NCBI GenBank assembly: GCA_013398175.1
Contig: VZRZ01008565.1
Location: 317,290-381,289 of the forward strand
Reading direction: 5' to 3'
Length of the DNA: 64,000 bases
From: Climacteris rufus
Taxonomy: Eukaryota; Chordata; Aves; Passeriformes; Climacteridae
Shown: positions 56,391 through 64,000 of the stretch, in pieces
Numbering within the stretch: the first letter of the stretch is position 1
Layout of the letters: each line of letters opens with the position of its first letter
The notes under the pieces: model-generated
The model's database searches: none
Told to the model about the DNA's origin: nothing
The model's input: the letters and a program-made list of their open reading frames with translations, nothing else
Translations under genes and position numbers: made by a program

Positions 56391-57089
56391 GGGATTTTTG
56401 GGGATGCTCCACATGTCTCCCTGTTTTCCTGAGCGGATCTGCCAATGCTCATGGAGGTGAGTGAAGCAGGTCACACCTCTGCTGTTCCTCTCCAGCTCCA
56501 AGGGTGAAACCAGCACCAAACTGGTGCTGCTGGTGGGAAGTGGCTCTGCTGAGGGCTGGGGCTCTGAGGTCAGGGTCACTTCTCTTGTTTCATGTCCAGT
56601 GAAACTTTGGGCTGTGTTTCTATGGGAAAACTTGGGCTTTGGTGCCCCACTTGTGTCACTGATGTTGGGCCTGTCGGTTCCAGGTCCTGGCAGACACACG
56701 GACACCTCTTTAAGCAGCGGCTGGAGAACTGTCCTGGCCCTTGGGGACCAGAGGGGCCCGTGCTGGTGCAGCTGCTCCTTGGCCACCTCTTACAGGTGCC
56801 TGCAAACCCCTCCATGGGCTGCTTGTGCCGCTGGTGCCACCAGCCAGGCAGGCCCTGCACACCTCAAAGTTGCTGTTCCTCCTTGGAATGAGCAGTTCCC
56901 ACACAGGGAGCAGGGGAAGCTCTTCCCAGTGGCTTTCTCTGAGCATTTGGGATGGGGGGATCATTCCTTGAAAAACACTCTGTGGAGATGGGGAAAACAA
57001 AGCCGCCTCTGTGAAGCAACTTGGGTTTATTTCAGAAGAGTTTTCCCTCTGATTAATTGTGGGGGTGTGTATCTGTGCTGGGAAAGGCA
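56391..57089. other. Unique sequence, no gene supported
   Basis: A 210-codon plus frame (56461-57093) overlaps two others and shows no domain. Confidence 0.45.
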
Positions 57090-57215
57090 ATAATGTTTAC
57101 TGGAATTGTGCTATAAATGGTTGCTAACTTCTAATTCCCTGCGTGATAAATATCATAATTGATGCTACAATATGTTAACATTCCAAGCATGAGCTCCTCT
57201 TTTCATACGGATTTA
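57090..57215. promoter_or_regulatory. Candidate conserved AT-rich block
   Basis: GCAATAATGTTTACTGG (forkhead-like), GTGCTATAAATGG, CTTCTAATTCCCTGCG, GATAAATATCATAATTGATG and TATGTTAACATTCC occur within 125 bp. Inferred regulatory DNA. Confidence 0.3.
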
Positions 57216-58639
57216 TTTCCATGCACGAGGAGTGTGGAGGGTTTGAAGACACCTTCCTACAAAGATTAGGGGATCTTTACATCTTTCCTCTGTATTAGGA
57301 GGAGGATAAGACATCTTTTTTTTTTTTTTTTTTAAGAGATGAATATCACCAGGCTTTTGTATGCAGAAATAACTTACTGAAATTGTTAAATGCATTTCTT
57401 TTCAAATTTACAGAGCTGGGCTGAACGTCTTGTACTTCTATTAAATCTTGGGAAAGTGGTGAACAAACCTGGGTGCTTTCACTTATCCTGGTAAACTCGT
57501 GTTAAATGGCAAAACCTGTCCTAACATAGCACAACATGAAGAAGAATTCTTCCTTTTAAGCTATAACTTATAAAAAATATGTTTTTAGCTATGTGTGAGC
57601 TTAGAGAACAAAATCAGTGCAGGAAGGAGGGATTGCAGCAGTGTTAAGCCTCCCTGTGTCAAACAACTAATTTTAGACCTGGGGTTTCAATGTGCCTTTG
57701 CAGTATATTTTTATGCTTCAACTCTCTGCTTCAGACCCTCAAATTTTATTTGGGTGATGGATTTCTGTCAAAATTGGTAGACATTTAGCACTAAAGTCAG
57801 GCTGAAATATGAATCCAGCACTTTAGGACTCCTTTTATTTTGTGTGTAGAGCCTGGGGTTCTCATCCCCCTTATTAACTCTTGGATCATATTTTTGGAGT
57901 AATAATTTGGTCGAAGTTTCATTCCCTCTTAAACTAGAGATTGATTTATGTAGTGAACCCTGGGGGGATTTTACAGATATTTAAATTTCCTGTTAGCTGT
58001 GTTAATTAGCAAGTAGCCTTTGGTAGCACATCCATTGCTTTTTGCCACTTCTTTTGGGGCCAGGAGGGGTTTATTCCCTCCTATCACCACAGGATCTGAG
58101 GAACAGTTTACCTGTAGATGGCTTTTTCTCTCCTGTTCCCGTTTTCCTGGTATTTTGTTTGCAGCACATGGAGATCAGAGGTTTATTGCTGTGTGTGTCT
58201 GCTCTGCAGGCGCTTCATAGAGTGGTGATGGTGTTTTGGTGGGTTTTGAGTGGGTTTTTTAGAGCAGAACTATTTCTTTATGTCTGGGCTTAATTTCCTT
58301 TTGAGGGGACAGCTGATTTTAGCAGTAAAATGGGTTTAGGCCAGGTTTTGTAAAGAAAATAAGTATATTCTTGGCATTGTGCCTTCCCAGGATGTGAACA
58401 TCCAGAGCCCTTTGAGATTAAGTTCTGCCTTTTTATAGAGGAGGAGATGCTTGACGTTACCTCAGGCTTCGGGAGAGCTGCCAGGTACCCAATCTGTGCT
58501 CGAGTATTAATTGCACATCTCTTCTCAGATCCCAATCACCCCGTTTGCACAAACCTGGTGTTATCCTGATATTCCCTGCTGGAAAAATACCCTTGCACAG
58601 TGCTGCTGGCGCTGTTGGATCTGCATGGAGGCTCTCACT
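57216..58639. other. Unique, largely AT-rich sequence
   Basis: Contains a T18 run at 57316-57333 and, around 57880-58015, TAATAATTTGGTCG, GAGATTGATTTATG and GTGTTAATTAGCAAG words. No gene or repeat family. Confidence 0.45.
57316..57333 (+). repeat. T18 homopolymer
   Basis: Eighteen T residues in a row, preceded by CATC and followed by AAGAG. Confidence 0.92.
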
Positions 58640-58917
58640 GAGTCACAGAAGCCCAGGATGGTTCGGTTTGGAAGGGACCTTGAGGGTCATCTCATTCCAT
58701 GGCAGGGACACCTTCCACTGTCCCAGGCTGCTCCAAGCCCTGTCCATCTTGGCCTTGGACACTTCCAGGGATGGGGCAGCCACAGCTTCTCTGGAAAACC
58801 TGTGCCAGGGCCTCATGTCCCTCATAGAGAAGAATTTCTTCCCAATATCCCATCTAACCCTGCCCTCTGACAGCGGGAATCCATTCCCCCTTGTCCTGGA
58901 ACTCCATCCCTTGTAAA
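58640..58917 (-). mobile_element. CR1 LINE 3' end (antisense), left arm of inverted pair
   Basis: GTCACAGAAGCCCAGGATGG, CATTCCATGGCAGGGACACC, CTCTGGAAAACCTGTGCCAG, CTCATGTCCCTCATAGAGAA and CCCTTGTCCTGGAACTCCA. The words TGGAAAACC and CATGTCCCTCATAGAGAAG are shared, in reverse complement, with the copy at 60021-60540. A further scrap (CAGCCACAGCTTCTCTGAGC, 58929-58948) follows it. Confidence 0.93.
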
Positions 58918-59030
58918 TTTTTTCACAGCCACAGCTTCTCTGAGCAAGCTTTTCGGGTGGTAGCAGAATAAAGCCAATACCCAGACATGTGATCTCTACC
59001 TCAAGTTGCTCAGTTATTTTGTCCCCTCTT

Positions 59031-59036
59031 TATAAA
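59031..59036 (+). promoter_or_regulatory. TATA box candidate
   Basis: TATAAA within CTCTTTATAAACCAG, 20-30 bp before the GC content rises sharply. Correctly placed for a start near 59060-59070, but no initiator match is decisive. Confidence 0.3.
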
Positions 59037-59040
59037 CCAG

Positions 59041-59540
59041 ATATTTGCTGGGATTTCTGTCAGCTCGGAGGGTCACGCAGGGCAGGCGAAGCCCTTGGCA
59101 GCGTTCTGCATCCCAAGGCGGCACCCGCCGCGGGAGCAGCAGGATCCTGCCTCCCTGGAGACCTTTACAAGCGTCTCCTCTGCGGAGCTGACACCTCGTT
59201 ATCCCGGGCCGGGCTCGGGCAGGAGCTGGCTCGGGAGGCTCCCGGCTGCAGGTGGCAGCAGCAGCCTTTCCCTGCGGCCGCGGGATGCTGCGGCGGCTCC
59301 CGCCGGGCGCTGCGCCGCGCCTGCCTCCCGACAAAACCGCGGTGGCACTGGGAACTGCCAGCCCAGAGCAAAGATTGTCGCCTCACGGCGGTGTGGACAC
59401 GCTCCTCGCTTCCCCCTCCCTCTGCTGCTCAAGAGGAGTTCGGATCCTTGGAGGGAGGGGAGGGGGAAGAGAAGCCTTTCTGCATCACACAGTGCCAGAC
59501 ATGCCCTGGTAATCACATTTGTGTGCGGCGATTGGTCGGT
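59041..59540. promoter_or_regulatory. Isolated CpG island, candidate promoter and first exon
   Basis: By hand I count about 36 CpGs in 59041-59420, versus almost none in surrounding kilobases. The core includes CCCGCCGCGGG, GCGGCCGCGGG and GCTGCGCCGCGCC. On its right edge are a GGGAGGGGAGGGGG run (59453-59466) and an inverted CCAAT box (ATTGG, 59531-59535), which would suit leftward transcription. With the TATA box on the left, either or both directions are possible. No repeat is present. Candidate promoter of an unannotated coding or non-coding transcript. Confidence 0.5.
59285..59512 (+). CDS. 75-codon ATG frame inside the CpG island, hypothetical
   Basis: Starts at ATG in a CGCGGGATGC context and reads MLRRLPPGAAPRLPPDKTAV onward to a TAA. 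The stop overlaps a possible weak donor CTG|GTAATC at 59509. No family is recognised. Arg/Pro/Ala richness follows from CpG-rich DNA, and a frame on the other strand (59199-59516) is also open. Could be a 5' exon, an upstream ORF or chance. Confidence 0.12.
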   Translation: MLRRLPPGAAPRLPPDKTAVALGTASPEQRLSPHGGVDTLLASPSLCCSRGVRILGGRGGGREAFLHHTVPDMPW

Positions 59541-60020
59541 CTGGCTTCCTCGAGCCCTGAATTGAGCAGATCCAGGCTTTTTGTGCTTTTGGGTGTGTGG
59601 TTTTTTTGTCCTCCTCCTGTTCCTTCTGTGCTTCTCTCTGATAGCAGGAGCTGTTCTTCCACGATAGCAGTAACCAAAGGCAGCAGTCGTTCCTGGGCAT
59701 GATTGTTATTCCAGGCAGGGATACAGCCCCCGGAGCGCCGGGGATTTGAGTGCTTATTCCACAAACTTTGTGGCTGAGGGAGGCATCGCTTCCCACCGCT
59801 GCTGGCTCTGGCTGTTGGACCTGTCCATGCCCCGGGCGGGATGACCCCAGGATTTACCTGCAAGTGCCACTTTGATCATTTCTGGGCAGTTCCCCCTGGG
59901 CAGTTCCCTCTGCAAATGCTCAGTGCTGCAGATCCGAGAGCCAATTCTAATCCAAACCTGTCCTGGGCTGATCCCCCGTGGGCAGCAGCAAAGGGGGGAT
60001 TCAGCCCCTCTGCCCCCTCA
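59541..60020. other. Sequence between CpG island and CR1 copy
   Basis: T-rich patch at 59577-59620, then mixed composition. No further feature is supported. Confidence 0.45.
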
Positions 60021-60540
60021 GGTGAGACCCCACCTGCAGAGCTGCCCCAGCCCTGGGCCCAGCACAGGGAGCACCTGGAGCTGCTGGAGAGAGCCCAGAG
60101 GAGGCACCAGGGTGAGCAGAGGGATGGAGCAGCTCTGCTGGGAAGAAAGGCTGGGAGAGCTGGGATTGTTCAGCCTGAAGAAGGGAAGCTCCAGGGTGAC
60201 CTCATTGTGGCTCTGCAGTGCCTGAAGGAACCAGCAGAAAAGATGGAAAGAAAAAATTTACAAGGGCCTGGAGTTCCAGGACAAGGGGAATGGCTTCCCA
60301 CTGCCAGAGGGCAGGGTTAGGTGGGATATTGGGAAGAAATTCTTCTCTATGAGGGACATGAGGCCCTGGCACAGGTTTTCCAGAGAAGCTGTGGCTGCCC
60401 CATCCCTGGAAGTGTCCAAGGCCAGATTGGATGGGGCCTGGAGCAGCCTGGGATAGTGGAAGGTGTCCCTGCCCATGACAGGGGTGGCACTGGAGGGGTT
60501 TTAAGGTCCCTTCCAGCCCAGGCCATTCTGGGACTCCTGG
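60021..60540 (+). mobile_element. CR1 LINE 3' fragment, ~520 bp with 3' end (sense), right arm of inverted pair
   Basis: Longest main-subtype copy. It holds GTGAGACCCCACCTGCAGAG, GMEQLCWEERLGELGLFSLK (reverse-transcriptase C-terminus, 60123-60182), CTGCCAGAGGGCAGGGTTAG, GGCACAGGTTTTCCAGAGAA, GGGATAGTGGAAGGTGTCCC and the terminal AAGGTCCCTTCCAGCCCAGG. Frameshifts inactivate it. Confidence 0.95.
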
Positions 60541-60944
60541 GGAAGCTGCAGTGCAGGTGGGGAGCTCTAGTGTACAGATGGATTTTGGAAGGTGGTGGGA
60601 GCTAAATGCTGCAGGAATTCCCTGGCAGTAGCAGCTGTGCTGTTTGTGTCTCTGTCCTGACCTGAAGGACTTTCATTAGCATGGAGTGTTGCATGAATTT
60701 TCGGGTTTGTCTCAGGATGGGATGAGCTCCTGCTGGTGACATCCAGTGCAGGGAATGATGTCATCTGACCCATCCTGTTGGCAGAAGGTTGCCACCATCA
60801 AATGAGCGGAGAGAGGGACTGGAGGAGCTGCTCTCACCTTCAAGGGGCCCTGTGGGACCCAGATTGGGTAGTGAGAGACCAGCTGGGGAGACACTGGGCT
60901 TACACCTCTGGGGATCTGTGTCACCTTATAAAATCCTAAAAGAG
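60541..60944. other. Unique sequence, nothing recognised
   Basis: No repeat family or supported frame. Confidence 0.5.
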
Positions 60945-61187
60945 GTTGGAAAAGACCTCTAAGATCATTGCCCCAGCACAGCCAAGCCCACCACTAACCC
61001 ATGTCCCCAAGTGCCACATCCATGTTTATCAAATCCCTCCAGGGATGGTGACTCCACCACTGCCCTGGACAGCCGTGCCAGGGCCTGACCACCCCTTCAC
61101 TGAAGAGATTGTCCCTCATAACCAACCTGAACCATCCATGGTGCACCCTGAGCCCATCGCCTCTTGTCCTGTCCTTTGTTCCTTTGT
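60945..61187 (-). mobile_element. CR1 LINE 3' end, second subtype (antisense)
   Basis: GGTTGGAAAAGACCTCTAAG, CAGCCAAGCCCACCACTAAC, AAGTGCCACATCCATGTTTA, CCAGGGATGGTGACTCCACC and CCATCGCCTCTTGTCCTGTC. The minus peptide includes VRPWHGCPGQWWSHHPWRD. Confidence 0.9.
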
Positions 61188-61667
61188 TATCAGACAAGCC
61201 CTTGAAGCCCAGTCCGGGTGCAAAGCTGAAGTGCTCAGGTCAGTGGTGGGGTTTAATTGCACTAATTACTGCTGATTGTGTCTCAGATCAGATGTATCCA
61301 GGACATGGCTCTGTTGCTGGCTCACAGTGGCAGAAGTGTCCCCTCAGCACGGGCTGTTTGTGGTGCCAGCAGTCGCTGTGGTAGGAGCTCACACCAGGTT
61401 TACACAGCAGTGGAGCGTGCACAGCAGGAGCTCAGGAATTAGGGATTCATGGACTCCTCTGGCAGGGTCCCATTGGGAATGAAGGGCGGTGCTGCCCCGG
61501 AACTCCTGCTGTGCCAAAGTGTCAGTGGAGCACCAAAGAGTGTCCCATGGGAGGGACACTGTGAATCCATCATGCCTGCGCTTCCTTCCCCATGTTCTGC
61601 TCGGCCAGCCCAGGGAGGGGTCCCTGCAAAGCCACAGCACCTGCATTTGAGGTGTTAAAGGATACTT
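61188..61667. other. Unique sequence, nothing recognised
   Basis: Mixed composition, short frames only. Confidence 0.5.
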
Positions 61668-61905
61668 GGAATCATGGAATGGCTTGCATTGGAAGGAACT
61701 TTAAATCCCATCCAGTCCCACCCCCTGCCATGGGACACCTTCCACTATCCCAGGCTGCTCCAAGCCCTGTCCAGCCTGGCCTTGGACACTTCCATGGATC
61801 CAGGCGCAGCCACAGCTTCTCTGGGCAGCCTGTGCCAGTGTCTCACCACCCTCTGGGTAAAGAATTTTTCCTTAGTTTCCAACCTAAACTTTTTTCCTGC
61901 CAGTT
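61668..61905 (-). mobile_element. CR1 LINE 3' end (antisense)
   Basis: CTTGGAATCATGGAATGGCT, CCACCCCCTGCCATGGGACA, TTCCATGGATCCAGGCGCAG and TCTCACCACCCTCTGGGTAA. The minus peptide includes HWHRLPREAVAAPGSMEVSK. It shares the extra GGATCCAGG codon with the copies at 25561 and 5425. Confidence 0.92.
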
Positions 61906-62754
61906 CAGAGTGGGGCCCTCCTTTTCCCACAAGAACTGCGCTTGCAGGCATTTTAATGCATTTTATTTGTTTTTGCACAAAATGAAGATTTGCTAACACC
62001 GATGCTAATCGTGACTCTTGAGTGATTTGACCAGATTGTTTTAGAACAAAAACCCCTGGGGAGAAAAAGACAAGTACTTTTTGCTGACATTTTTGCAAAC
62101 TCTTTTTGCTTCTTTTCTGTTGAGCTGACTTTTCATTTCAGACCTTTCCTTAACTTGATTTTTGAGACGTTCAGAAGCGTTCCAAAAAGACTTTTTCAAT
62201 TTTGTGGAAGCAGATATTGTAGTCAAGGCAGAATAGCTTTGCCTTTGCTCTCTGCTTCTCACTCCCAACTTCCACAATGTGCAAATCAATCAAAGAAGAA
62301 AAATGTATTGTTTGCCTGCTGGACTCCTCACCCAGCAGCTCCTGGGTAGGGCAAAGCGATTGGCTTTGTGACCCCTGGGCTCAAAACACCTGGGTGACAA
62401 CTTTCCTCTTTTAGATATTTTTTTTTCCCCTCCTGCTGAGGGGAATGACAAGATCCTGAACCTGTCCCTGGTTTGGTTGTGACTGTGTTTGGAAATCCGT
62501 GGCTGTGCACTGGGAACAGTTTGACATCCCTGCTTCCAGCAGGAGCGGGCTGGTGGTCAGAGAGCAGGTGGAACTGCTGGAGCGGAGCCATCCATCCCCT
62601 TAGCTCCAGGAGTGGAGTGATTTGGGATGCACTGGGAGGTGCTGCCTTGTGTCTGAGCAGTCTGGTAGCACAATTCCTTAATTACTGTTCATGCATCCTG
62701 AGAGGTTTCTTCTGCCACCCTCTGCCACAGCACCGACTGCTCCCGATGGAAAAT
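61906..62754. other. Unique sequence, AT-rich at left
   Basis: CATTTTAATGCATTTTATTTG and GATGCTAATCGTGACTC near 61950-62015 may be part of a conserved block. Nothing else is recognised. Confidence 0.4.
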
Positions 62755-63160
62755 ATAGAATCAGGGAATGATTTGGGCAGGAAGGGACCTTAAAGCCCAT
62801 CCAGTCCCACCCCTGCCATGGGCAGGGGCATATTCTGCTGTCCCAGGTTGCTCCAAGCCTCATCCAACCTGGCCTTGGACACTTCCAGGGGTGGGGCAGC
62901 CACAGTTTCTCTGGGCACCCTGTGCCAGGGCCTCCCACCCTCACAGGGAACAATTCCTTCCCAATATCCCATCTGACCCTGCCCTCTGGCAGTGGGAAGC
63001 CATTCCCCCTTGTCCTGGTCCTCCAGTTCCCAATGAACTCTCTGGTTCCCTGTAGCCCTTCAGACCCTGAAGGTGCTGTGAGGTTTCCACACAACCTTCT
63101 CCTCTCCAGGCTGAACAGACCCAGCTCTCCCAGCCTGGCTCCATAGGGAAGGTGCTCCAG
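62755..63160 (-). mobile_element. CR1 LINE 3' fragment, ~405 bp (antisense)
   Basis: TAGAATCAGGGAATGATTTG, CCCACCCCTGCCATGGGCAG, GGTGGGGCAGCCACAGTTTC, GGCAGTGGGAAGCCATTCCC and CTCTCCAGGCTGAACAGACC to GAAGGTGCTCCAG. The minus frame reads ARLGELGLFSLERRRLCGNL near its 5' end, close to the intact reverse-transcriptase text. Confidence 0.94.
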
Positions 63161-63429
63161 TCCCCTTAACAAGCCACAAACAGGGACTTCCAGAGGTCTC
63201 TGGCTTTTCAAGGTGTGAGATCTCCTTTTGTTTGTAGGTTTTTGTACTGGAGAGTGTTGAGTTCAACAGCAGCGTCTGCCCTGAGGCTTTTCCAGCAAAA
63301 CCTTTTTGCTCTGTGAATCTTTCAGCAGCTCCTAAGGATGGTCCATTTCTGGAATTCTTCACCTGTGTGAGCAGTGAACGCAGGCTGTACCACAGGCACT
63401 GCTACCAGTGGGGGGGGGAATTCATCCCA
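63161..63429. other. Short unique spacer between two CR1 copies
   Basis: No element recognised. A G9 run lies at about 63411-63418. Confidence 0.5.
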
Positions 63430-63690
63430 GGACCCAGGGCAGGGCTGGAGCTGTGCCAGGGGAGGCTCAGGCCGGAGATCAGGGAAAGATTCTTGCCCCA
63501 GAGGGTGCTGGGCACTGCTCAGGCTCCCCAGGGAATGGGCACGGCCCCAAGGCTGCCAGAGCTCCAGGAGCCTTTGGACAGCGCTCCCAGGGATGCACAG
63601 GGTGGGGTTGTTGGGGTGTCTGTGCAGGGCAAGGAGTGGGACGGGATGATTCCTGCGTGTCCTTTCCCACTGAGGATATTCCATGAATCT
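63430..63690 (+). mobile_element. CR1 LINE 3' fragment, third subtype (sense)
   Basis: GAGCTGTGCCAGGGGAGGCT, CAGGCCGGAGATCAGGGAAA, AGGGTGGGGTTGTTGGGGTG, TCTGTGCAGGGCAAGGAGTG and the terminal GGATATTCCATGAATC. Mirror image of the 46888-47270 copy. Confidence 0.9.
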
Positions 63691-64000
63691 TTGCTGTAGC
63701 TGTTGTTGAGCTTGGCTGATTGGCAGCTCCACAGAGCAGAATGGCCATCAGGTAACTCTCCAAAACTGATAAATACATAAATAATGGATGCACTCATCCC
63801 ACTCTGACAAATTATCCAAACCCATATTGCAGTCCACAAAACTGATAAGAAATAATTGAGTGAGACATGGGACTCCTTTTTCTCCTTTAATCCTCTGCAA
63901 AAAGGACCATTGAAAGATTTTGCTCGGTCTTTTTAGTTTGCAGTTGTAATTTTTGGATTTTTCTTTAATCATGATTCTTTTGTGTTCTGTGGAATGAGGA
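63691..64000. other. Unique AT-rich sequence to window end
   Basis: TACATAAATAATGGATGC and GATAAGAAATAATTGAGTG words. No repeat or frame of note. Confidence 0.45.

Noticed and set aside
55887..56786. 299-codon proline/threonine-rich minus frame
   Set aside because: A direct product of the G-rich minisatellite; composition explains the lack of stops.
59841..60320. 159-codon frame crossing into the CR1 copy
   Set aside because: Its second half is frameshifted CR1 reverse-transcriptase DNA, so it is a chimera of unique sequence and repeat.

Overview
This is vertebrate nuclear DNA, almost certainly from a bird. The main evidence is at least 30 truncated copies of one family of CR1 (chicken repeat 1) LINE 3' ends. 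Sense copies finish with a phrase like AAGGTCCCTTCCAACCCAAA followed by ATTCTGTG-type tails, and they translate into the C-terminus of the CR1 reverse transcriptase (for example REVILPLCSALVRPH at 5437-5481 and RPWHRVPREAVAAPSLEVSK-like strings in many copies). The copies resemble those I associate with songbirds, but the exact order is an inference. There are no operons, ribosome-binding sites, CRISPR arrays, rRNAs or tRNAs that I can recognise, and I see no endogenous viral genes.

I find no convincing protein-coding gene. Long open frames occur, but they lie in GC-rich sequence, in tandem repeats whose period keeps frames open, or in CR1 remnants. The window looks like intergenic or long-intron DNA. 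It has three kinds of content: (1) CR1 fragments, about 8 kb by adding my intervals, on both strands and from at least three subtypes; (2) AT-rich unique blocks dense in homeodomain, SOX and POU-like words, which look like candidate conserved non-coding elements; (3) GC-rich accessory sequence with three minisatellites.

Layout. 1-9.7 kb: unique DNA with a closely spaced inverted CR1 pair (1294-1602), an enhancer-like block (3250-3640) and a CR1 copy at 5425-5888. 9.7-14.7 kb: two long sense CR1 copies, a palindromic homeodomain site (10813-10824) and an AT-rich block near 13.45 kb. 14.7-25.5 kb: mostly unique, with candidate regulatory blocks at 16.75, 18.6, 20.2 and 21.65 kb. 25.5-31.6 kb: antisense CR1 copies, a diverged tandem duplication (27.62-27.95 kb), the best AT-rich candidate element (27.97-28.70 kb), then two adjacent minisatellites (66-bp and 19-bp units, 30.64-31.57 kb). 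31.6-45.5 kb: largely unique, with candidate elements at 33.4, 36.35, 37.85, 39.05 and 39.55 kb. 45.7-55.7 kb: SOX/TCF-rich block, more CR1, an A24 tract and a well-formed candidate exon at 51671-51783. 55.9-64 kb: a G-rich minisatellite with G-quadruplex potential, and one isolated CpG island with a TATA box (59.03-59.54 kb) lying between two inverted CR1 copies.

The two places most likely to be transcribed are the CpG island at about 59.05-59.54 kb and the candidate exon at 51671-51783. Both need expression data. I did not find evidence of a new multi-gene system and do not claim one.
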